Shown here: piece after piece, positions 32,791 to 40,213 of the stretch
Layout: each line of letters starts with the position of its first letter
How positions within the stretch are numbered: position 1 is the first letter of the stretch
NCBI GenBank assembly: GCA_015039365.1
Contig: WION01000477.1
Span: 1-40,213 of the forward strand
Length of the DNA: 40,213 bases
Direction: 5' to 3'
DNA from: Amanita rubescens
Lineage: Eukaryota > Basidiomycota > Agaricomycetes > Agaricales > Amanitaceae
Notes under the pieces: generated by a model
What the model was told of the DNA's origin: nothing
What the model saw: the letters and a program-made list of their open reading frames with translations, nothing else
Database searches by the model: none
Made by a program: the position numbers and the translations under genes

Positions 32791-32836
32791 TTGCTTCTTG
32801 TGGGCTATGAGCCACTTTTCGGACAAGTCGAAGGAT

Positions 32837-33260
32837 ATAAAATTTCTTGTGATTCTTCCCAGATCGTTGGACGTGGTCACTATCGCCAGGAGTGGCAAAA
32901 ACCATTGATCACTACCGCACCTCCATGTTCCGGGGCCAACACCAGACTGTTCAATGTAGCAGACATCGTTCTGCATAGAAACGAACGATCCCCATCGAGT
33001 CTACCTGTTGCGCCCAAACTACCCTGAACGGCTTTTGTTAGATGCTTGAGCCCATATGATGTTACACTTACCTTAGGTAAAGCCCTTTTGTGCAACCATC
33101 GCGTTGCTAAGTGCGTTAGCTGAGTGAGGTGGCTATGTTAGGAATTATTACATAATCATCGGAACCGACTCTGCGATTCGTTTTCCAAACACCCATATAC
33201 CCAACTAGTATGTTCCGTCTCTGGGGTGCGCTTCTTGACTGAACATCGATAGGCTTTACT
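32837..33260. other. intergenic beyond the right arm
   Basis: Unique sequence outside the inverted repeat that ends with the second 30-bp direct repeat (33111-33140) and the upstream flank of the open frame at 33261. No gene is recognised. Confidence 0.45.
33111..33140 (+). repeat. 30-bp direct repeat, copy 2
   Basis: Identical to 31508-31537 in the same orientation. The two copies bracket 1.57 kb that includes the whole right inverted-repeat arm. Confidence 0.92.
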
Positions 33261-33599
33261 ATGTCCAAAGTGAATGGGGTATTCAAAGGGTATGGCAACA
33301 ACTTCCTCGGCACATTCAAGGGAGGGCCAATGGGGACGGTGAAAGTCACCGGTTCATTCAGTCAATCTCTCCCACAATTCACTATTTCTCCAGCTTCTGT
33401 CACGTATAACAATATGACGGATCTTGAGGGGTCTTATGAGATTGCAATCAAATCCCATTCTTTCGTAGGGACAACCAGTATCGACATCATGTTTCAAGAG
33501 GGAGATACCAAATTACACCTTACTGGTACTTTGAGCAATGCCATCCCCGAGAAATCCGTTGTTTCTGGAGAAAGTATATGGGTCCCGGTCTTAATCTGA
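33261..33599 (+). CDS. uncharacterised small beta-rich protein
   Basis: An intronless 112-codon frame from ATG to TGA, MSKVNGVFKGYGNN through GESIWVPVLI. It has alternating hydrophobic and polar residues with many Gly, Ser, Thr and Val (GTFKGG, GTVKVTGSF, PQFTISPASVTYNN, KLHLTGTLSN), which suggests a small beta-sandwich or barrel. There is no signal peptide, no transmembrane segment and almost no cysteine. I do not recognise the family. The composition is far from random noise in this AT-rich region. The gene may be longer if a donor lies near the end; a short frame at 33827-34012 follows but no convincing junction joins them. Confidence 0.42.
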   Translation: MSKVNGVFKGYGNNFLGTFKGGPMGTVKVTGSFSQSLPQFTISPASVTYNNMTDLEGSYEIAIKSHSFVGTTSIDIMFQEGDTKLHLTGTLSNAIPEKSVVSGESIWVPVLI

Positions 33600-35314
33600 A
33601 TGCTGCGGAGAAACAGTCAGTTTGCTTCATGGTTGAATCTTCCTTAAGTCGATCTGATCTATGTGCCAGTCGGACGCGGCTGAAGGATTTCGCAGATGGA
33701 TTTGTCAGAGGTGATGATACAATCTAATCATCATCTATATGGTTTTAGTATGTTGGACAATACCGAATTTAACTCTTACTGTTACCTCCGATAGCGAACT
33801 GATTTTTCAGTTTCAAAGGCTTAATCATGATCAAATGCGGTACATCTACCACTGTCAACCTGACTTATGGATCACGAAACATACGAGCTTACTATCCTAC
33901 TTGTAACCAAGCCTTTTCTCAATCTGTCGTCGTGTCAATCGTTTCCGCTCAGGACAGTCCAGAGCACCTACTAGTAACTAGAGGTCCAGGATCTCGCAAG
34001 CCTAAATTCTAATGACAAACGCCGGCGAAATATATTGCTTTACAGGCAGCTGAAAAAAACAAAGTAGGGATAGTGGTGGCAAATGACGGTTGAACTTTCA
34101 AGTTGAAAATTCGACCAACTGAAGGGGAGCGCGAGTGATGTGGCTGTGTGATTATTTGTACGAGTTTTTGTAGTCCGTTGTATTCAAGGCAACTTCTTGG
34201 CGGGAGCAACCGATGTTTCGCTACGCACAAGGGCTGATGAATGCTACGCGACGTGCAGCTACAGTATCCGCACCTGGCCCGTCAACGCTAGTGAGAAGTA
34301 AAAGCAAATTCTGGCATTCAACAAGCTCAAGATAAATCTTTGTGAATACCATGGCGAAGAATTGCGATTGGGAGGATTGTTAATAGAGGTATCTACCATA
34401 AATATTTCCAACTCACCCACGGTTAACTTGCTTGCAAGGCTTCAGCCTTCAATTTGTTGCGAAGCTCTTCCTCATTAATTTTGGCATGAAACGTCGTTTC
34501 GTACTACATGCCCAGCGGCGGCCTGGAGACAGACCTCTTGCCGAAGGGTTCAATGTGATATAGCCCGTGAACGAGCGACCCAATTATAACCAAACTTTTC
34601 TGTAACTTACAACTCTCAATCTAGCGTACAACATTTTACCTGGCGCCTTACAAGACATGAAAACATTTCCAACATGTTAATCCTGGTATTTTTGGTGGAT
34701 GTTTGTCATGGCGTATGCGTGAATGATTTCGTGTTCATCGATGCTGTGTTTGGGAAAGGCAAGGGGCCAAGGGGTTAATTCGATTGCAAGCAACTTCATG
34801 ATTGATTGGGGTCGTGAGTCAGTGACTTTGCCGGTCGCGATCGATACTAATACGAGCTAATATTAGGCAAACTCATGTTACCATTGTACATAGCGGTTGT
34901 AGCGGGGCCCTCGGTCATGTTGTAACCAAGTATAACTTCTTGCTCCGCCATTTACTGTATACGAAGTTGATTCATTTGCAGTCCTCTCACGTCTATTTCC
35001 GTGTTCAAGTTTCCCTCGGTATCGACGACGGCTGCTACTTCGGAGACTGCAACAAATTTATGCGATAATTCACGGATCTTGGTAATTATGGCAACTCGGT
35101 AATTGGTAGCCGTCGCGAATTACTGAAGCCTACCGTGAACCATCATGCAACGAGCCTTTTTTTTTTTCAAGGCCAATGTGGTCATGATCGAGGTTGTCGA
35201 ACGGCACGTGCTGCGCAAAAAGACGTATAAATGCGTGTTCGATTTCCCCATACCCCAGAGCCGGTCTCTTTCTTTTCTACAAGCCTTTGTCTATCTGTGC
35301 GTAATCCAGCTTCC
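33600..35314. other. gene-poor stretch
   Basis: Only short, unconnected open frames are seen (for example 33827-34012 +). No known protein, RNA or mobile-element feature is recognised. Composition is more AT-rich than the housekeeping region. Confidence 0.5.
35221..35230 (+). promoter_or_regulatory. TATA-like element before the 35315 gene
   Basis: ACGTATAAAT lies about 85-95 bases upstream of the first ATG at 35315. That spacing leaves a 5' leader of about 55-60 nt, normal for fungi. Confidence 0.4.
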
Positions 35315-35622
35315 ATGGCGCATACATCCTCAACTAACCGGCACTGGGCATCAAGCGCATCAATCATGTTGTTCTTACGCACGATGCTTTTGTTCTTATT
35401 TACTTCTGTGGCCGTAGTTCATGGTCTTCCCCTCCCAGGGGGAAAAACGGGAGGCTCTTCTGTAAGCGGAATTTAAACCAAGTTTATATCTTTCACTCAT
35501 TTCATGCAAAGGATTCGGACGCCACAGTGAGCGTACCCGACATGAACGGCGGAGTGACAATGGTTGGTGTCCATAATTTGAGGATCTTCCGAGTGTTTCA
35601 TATGTATCGGCAAACTTTATAG
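35315..35622 (+). CDS. possible small secreted protein
   Basis: Two exons, 35315-35461 and 35512-35622, join in frame for 85 aa. The 50-bp intron has a GTAAGC donor and CAAAG acceptor. From the internal Met at 35366 the N-terminus reads MLFLRTMLLFLFTSVAVVHG, an excellent signal peptide. It is followed by LPLPGGKTGGSS, then DSDATVSVPDMNGG. The first ATG adds 17 polar residues; the second is the more likely functional start. The mature part would be about 48 residues without cysteine, rather basic at the end. No family is recognised. The model rests on the signal peptide, TATA spacing and intron quality. Confidence 0.42.
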
Positions 35623-35989
35623 TTTCACCGTCGTCCTAGCCAGGCTGGAACAAAACCACCCACGCAAAATAAAAAAGGAGGAACCAACAATCAATCAGGG
35701 ACTGCCGGGAGCCAGTCAGGGAAGACTCCCTCCGCCGCCGGACAAGGGAACGAGTCGGATCACCCACCTCTGCATAAACTACCCTTTTATATGGCTCATT
35801 AGCGATATTATACCAGACTCGCATTAGCGCGGTCCGTCATTTAACATTTGGAGTTAAAACAGGATTGGGGTTAATAAGAGAAAAATAGAAAAATATTAGT
35901 TCCATTTTCTTGTCCGATTTCGCTGGGTGTCGCATTGAATATGTGTATTCATCGAAGACAACGTGAAGGTTGGTACCATTATGACTGTC

Positions 35990-36160
35990 AGCCTTTGTCG
36001 ACCCAGGCCCTTGTTCGCGCAGTATGATCAACATCACGCCGTCATCGCCATTCCGCGTGATCCTATTATGTTGATTTCCATCCTAGACAAGGATTGCATA
36101 AATGTCATTAGAAAGATGTTATTCCTTTGGTATCGAGAACAGCTTTGTAGTCAATCATTA
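35990..36160 (+). repeat. dispersed repeat, copy A
   Basis: The stretch ATCAACATCACGCCGTCATC to GAGAACAGCTTTGTAG is clearly related to copies B and C. Copies A and B share the reading IAIP, LDK, IIRK/N, LFLW with substitutions, but this could simply follow DNA homology. Confidence 0.7.
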
Positions 36161-36163
36161 ATC

Positions 36164-36500
36164 AGTGATGGAAACACCGCGGGGTAATTGGGAAAGTAAC
36201 AATCGCCCTTGCAGCGCTCTATCTAATCATTAGCTCTGGATTTGTATTCTAATCCAATAGTTACCTCTTTGCTCTAGGTGTGGGTGGTGGGTTGCGAAAG
36301 GAGCGGGCAGCCATTAGTGGTTGGGATAATAACAGCATGAGGATATACCGAAGAAGGTTTGATTCTTGGCATTTGGTGCACTCTCGACATCACGTCCTCA
36401 TCGCCATCCCGTGCGTTCCTATCTCGTTCCCTTCCTTCCTAGACAAACGGTGTATAAGTATCATCAGAAATTCATTATTCCTGTGGGTGTTTACGTGCGT
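36164..36500 (+). repeat. dispersed repeat, copy B
   Basis: Directly follows copy A. It has a leader (TTCTAATCCAATAGTTACCTC) shared with copy C, then the CATCACGTCCTCATCGCCAT block shared with both A and C. Confidence 0.7.
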
Positions 36501-38418
36501 GATGGTATCGCCACTGATGCCCCGCCGCCTACACTTCATAGCGTCTATGGTCCCTTAAAAAGGAAGGTTCATTATTTTAGATGACGAACGAAAGATTCGG
36601 CGAGGTTATGAATACCTCGCTTAATGGTGACATCAGACGTACACCAGTGTAGTCGAGAATTCAATCGAGAATTACTTGGGGCAAACATAGTAGGATGCTA
36701 GAAGGCTTGTTAACGGGCATTCTGTGTGAAAGATGCACATCGAATAAGCTTAGCGCACATAAATTGAAACACGTGTTTAAAGTTTCATTGTTCATCGACA
36801 CACACGGAAAACTCAAAGGCACGACATCCCGGACCAGTAGTAGTCCTGTAAAGGCAATGCTGAATTAGATGAATTGCGGCGCCTCCATTTGTGATTAGGT
36901 TCGAGGACTGTAAATAATACCGTACGAATCGTGCACTAATATAGGCTAGTCTTTACTTGGAAATGCTGATTGGAATCGAATCTAACGTTTGGCGTTCCCC
37001 AATCCAGAGAGAACCATATGTTCCGTAAAGCTCTTTGTCTCCCGTCATACAGCTGTTTTGGAGTTGAGCAAGACCTATCTTATATCGAATTCAGATACTA
37101 AACTTCGTATTCAGAGAAAAGATGCGCACCATGTTTTTCTCAGAACGCTTGGAATAGAAGTTCCATTCCGAGTATCCAACGTTCATTCTGCCCCTCCCAG
37201 TCAAGAACTCGATAGAAGCTTTCACGAGGTGATCAGTCGTACGCAGATGACACGCGAGGATCAATGTACCATACAAGAATTGAAGTTTATGAGAACGGGT
37301 GTCCGAGTCCATAGATTGCCCGGTCCACCATATTGCGACATATCAAGCAGACACATGGCTTCCGTACTGTCTATCGGGCAAGTTGTGTCCACATATACTG
37401 TCGTAAAACCGGATTTAATACAAGTAAAAGCTGGTCAAAACATAGAAGACGACATACGTATCCATTGTGAGTACCAGCTGCGTCAACTTGAAGTTATACC
37501 TCCAATGACCTGACACAGACAGAGAGTGCTGAACATTGGCCGTACCACAAAGCGAACGTTGGACACGGTTCTGCTTGGACACGTTGATCCTGTGTATGGG
37601 AGAGCCAACGGTAGGTCGCGTAGAGCTACGTGCTGCACGAGGGAGACGGTAAGCGGACTGAGTGTGAGAAGATACTAAGATACACGCACCTTTGCCTCGT
37701 CGAAATGATACGTTGGGATGCAGTGGCCCGACGTGCGGCAGCCAGCAGCTGCAGGGGTGTTGATGGTATTGAGCTGGGGGCGATTCATCTAGGGCGGTTT
37801 GGAGTGTTCACTTGTATCGTTTGAAGTACAGAGGGTTGGATCATCCGAATCTGGGTTAGGGAAGATCCGTAAACGGCTCAATAAGGCGTCTCAAATTCAA
37901 ACCTCCTGGGCACTTCGATTTGAGACGGATATTGCACCATTCGTTGATTGTTGTCCTCGGTGTGTGTGGCTTTGTTTGGCTCAGCGTAGCCAGCAGTCAT
38001 TATGCAGTCATTTACCGCATCAAATCGTTGCCGAACCGCAAGTTCAAACCGGGAACTTCAGAATTGAGGCAATGACAACAGTACGACTAAAACGGACGTT
38101 GTTGGCAGACGAGAGCCATTCGTTCTTGTTCTCGCGCCGTCATCGACAGGGACCGGGTTCGACGCGTCAGATCCGCTAGCATCGTTGGCACTCTTCCTAC
38201 CACAACGTTCCTCACCTGTCACGCGCTTTCCCCTTAAGTCGGCGGGGCTATATAGTAATATACTTTACTGGACGAAATAACATACCGCAAGTGCTTTGGT
38301 AAGTCTCGATCCTTGTCGACGCGCTCGCCAATGCGCAACTCTGTTCGCTTGTTCAATTACCCACGATCATAACTCAGGCAAGACGCCAGATACATTTATT
38401 TGCCGTTTGGCGATGTAT

Positions 38419-38515
38419 TTGCCTACATAGACGCATGTCTACTAATAAGAAGGCGAAAGACAATATTTACCTACATAGATGCGCATCTACTAATGGGAAG
38501 GCGAAAGACAACAGG
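38419..38515 (+). repeat. 48-bp tandem duplication with palindromic cores
   Basis: CCTACATAG occurs at 38422 and 38470, with the full 48-bp unit ending AAGGCGAAAGACAA in both. The core of the second unit, TAGATGCGCATCTA, is a perfect 14-bp palindrome. The first, TAGACGCATGTCTA, is imperfect. It lies in gene-free DNA. Confidence 0.88.
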
Positions 38516-39849
38516 TCTCAATTGGAAGTCTACATATTCGGGTATGAATCTATACAACAACTTATTGAAAAACCCTGTACTTAGGATGAACGAAAATGAG
38601 TTCATACCAACACATAGGCGAACTTTTAAAGCTCTTCTCGAGACAAGGCAACCATTTCAGAGTGGTGGCGAGGTGCAGCCGGAATGGCACGTTCAATGGT
38701 TGAGTCACCAATAAATGTGGGCGGTTCTAGTTCTGAGTTGGCCCTATTTGTGCCACCCGTATCAATATAAGATTAAAAGCAATTCCTGCAGTGCGATTGT
38801 TCTGCGTGCATGGGTGAGATACAGTCCCGGCGGCATTCATTGATGACATACAATAGCGCTCGTTATGAAAACCCCGTTGTAGGAGTTGATAATCCTGTGC
38901 AAAAATTGGCGATACTCGTGAGGGTGTATAATAAACCCGATTCAGCAATAACACGAATTACAAAACGGGCAAAGCGTCGAGATAAACTATTTTTCCAGAT
39001 TCGAAATGTAATAATAGCAGCTTTAATTTAACTTGAATTAATATCATCAAATGCATCGCGATCTATTCACTCACACGTTGCAAATATGTTTATGATAATG
39101 GTAGCGGCATAATAGGACCCCGGCATTGCATTACAATCGTAAGGGCTGGTTGGTTCATTTCCGGTGATTGCAGTGATAATGCTCCAATATGTTATGTGAT
39201 AAGGCTTGAGATGTTGTACATCCATAAGAGGAGGAGAAGGATGGCGATTCGCCATGATCTATTGTAAACCGTCCACACGGAAGATCTGATACAAAGTCAT
39301 GAGCACCCGTGATTAACTTTGCACATTCACAAACCAGGACACCATCAGTTATAATTGACGTCAACATTTCTATAAACATCTGGAGAGTTCAGCCCATCAA
39401 TAATTCAATTCTTGGACTGCGTACATTGATGATCTTGATATAAGCAGTGGCACTCTGAGTAACGTATAGCGCTCTTCGCAGACAGAGGCCGAGGGTTGTC
39501 ACCGAGAAAGCAAAGAGGATGAGGTAATGGTTAAGATGGCCGATGAATGGGCTTGCGTAGGGTCCCGCCATCGTCTGAAAAGATGAGCCATCGTAAACAC
39601 AGGAGAAACGAGGCGAAATATACACCCGTTAGAAGTGCTTGCAAGGTTTCCCAATGATCAATGCTTCAATGGGGATAACATGTTAAATACAATTTCAACA
39701 TATAACTTGACCCAGATATTTATACCGTGACTGGTCGAATTGTCAGCGAATGGAACGAAAATACAACCAATGATATTGGTCATGGCGGGCGAGCCGCTGG
39801 TCATCAATGACTGCACAGGACTCTGTGATCACAGTTGATCTGTCAATCA
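38516..39849. other. gene-poor stretch
   Basis: No convincing coding sequence or RNA gene. Short open frames on both strands show no known motifs and no consistent intron structure. Confidence 0.5.
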
Positions 39850-40190
39850 GTAATGAGTGATGAAGGCGCTGCGGGATAACCAGGAAGGTACTAATCACCT
39901 TGGAAGGCCCGATCTAAACATTAGCTATAGATTCGTGTTCTAATCCAATCTCGCCTCTTTTGTTTAGAGTGGTTACGAAATGGATGGCGGGCGAAATGTG
40001 GCTGCAGTAGTAACCACACGAGAACAACCTGGAGAAGGTTTAATTCTCAGGCCCTGCCACGTTGGCGCAGTATCAACATCACGTCCTCATCGCCATTCCG
40101 CGTGTTCCTCATCAGAAAAATGTTATTCCTTTACTAGGTACTGACATCTCTATCGAGAACAGTTTTGTAGACGCCTTTTATAATGTAATT
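39850..40190 (+). repeat. dispersed repeat, copy C
   Basis: Similar in order to A plus B: a GTGATGAAGG leader, TTCTAATCCAATC, then CAACATCACGTCCTCATCGCCATTCCGCGT, then TATCGAGAACAG. A deletion removes the part between TTCCTC and ATCAGAAA that A and B retain. The window ends soon after, so the full extent is unknown. Confidence 0.7.
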
Positions 40191-40213
40191 AGTTACACGG
40201 AGATCAAGCACAA

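Larger units (their letters stand above)
31590..32836 (-). repeat. right arm of the large inverted repeat
   Basis: Reverse-complement partner of 25732-26894. It is about 85 bp longer mainly because of a 91-bp tandem duplication in the promoter at 32401-32582, where the left arm has one unit. Introns and flanks of the secreted-protein gene are conserved, not just coding sequence, so this is a DNA-level duplication. Confidence 0.93.
35623..38418. other. gene-poor stretch with dispersed repeat copies
   Basis: Holds two copies of a diverged repeat (35990-36500) and otherwise only doubtful open frames. The longest is 36989-37513 (+), which lacks an early ATG and resembles nothing known. Confidence 0.5.

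Noticed and set aside
25732..32836. DNA transposon with long terminal inverted repeats
   Set aside because: The arms contain complete intron-bearing genes, no transposase was found in the centre and no short target-site duplication is evident at both outer edges.
36989..37513. 174-codon open frame
   Set aside because: No ATG near its start, no known motif, and no splice partners. Possibly chance or a decayed gene; transcript evidence would be needed.
1..40213. CRISPR array, operons or bacterial signals
   Set aside because: Gene structure is clearly eukaryotic; no spaced identical short repeats of CRISPR type are present.

Overview
The window looks like nuclear DNA of a filamentous basidiomycete, probably an agaricomycete. 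Nearly every gene that can be rebuilt is split by GT-AG introns of about 46-63 bp. The families (NACHT-ankyrin NLR, HET-like protein, two fungal HNH-type proteins, small secreted cysteine-rich proteins) fit that clade. I cannot name the species. Gene models below come from reading splice sites and frames by eye; wherever I could sum the exons, whether the total is divisible by three is stated.

Layout. 954-4923 (+): five-exon NACHT protein with about 22 ankyrin repeats. 5352-7887 (-): kinetochore protein Dsn1/Mis13, with apparent frame breaks. 8138-9525 (+): DHHC palmitoyltransferase that seems to contain a one-nucleotide exon. 9968-10041 (+): tRNA-Ile(AAU). 11235-15215 (-): 1267-aa regulatory protein with an AreA-type N-terminal motif. 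17863-19245 (+): degenerate HNH-like protein. 19679-20874 and 21283-22560 (+): tandem pair of medium-chain reductase genes, the first dead and the second intact. 23300-25317 (-): HET-like protein broken at a seven-base homopolymer.

25732-32836 is the most unusual part. Two inverted arms of about 1.2 kb each carry a near-identical gene for a small secreted eight-cysteine protein (26205-26627 + and 31858-32267 -). They enclose a 4.7-kb segment with an HNH protein (27074-28353 -) and a zinc-finger protein with a 27-unit RPQ-type repeat tail (28834-30397 -). The right arm lies between two copies of an exact 30-bp direct repeat.

The last 7 kb (33.2-40.2 kb) is gene-poor: two small possible proteins (33261-33599 and 35315-35622), a diverged three-copy dispersed repeat and a 48-bp palindromic tandem duplication.

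Functionally, housekeeping genes (DSN1, DHHC enzyme, tRNA, AreA-type regulator) occupy 5-15 kb. Genes of families linked to fungal nonself recognition and secretion lie on both sides. The Dsn1, HET and HNH genes each need one-base corrections. Because Dsn1 is essential in studied fungi, assembly indels are a real alternative to true pseudogenization.
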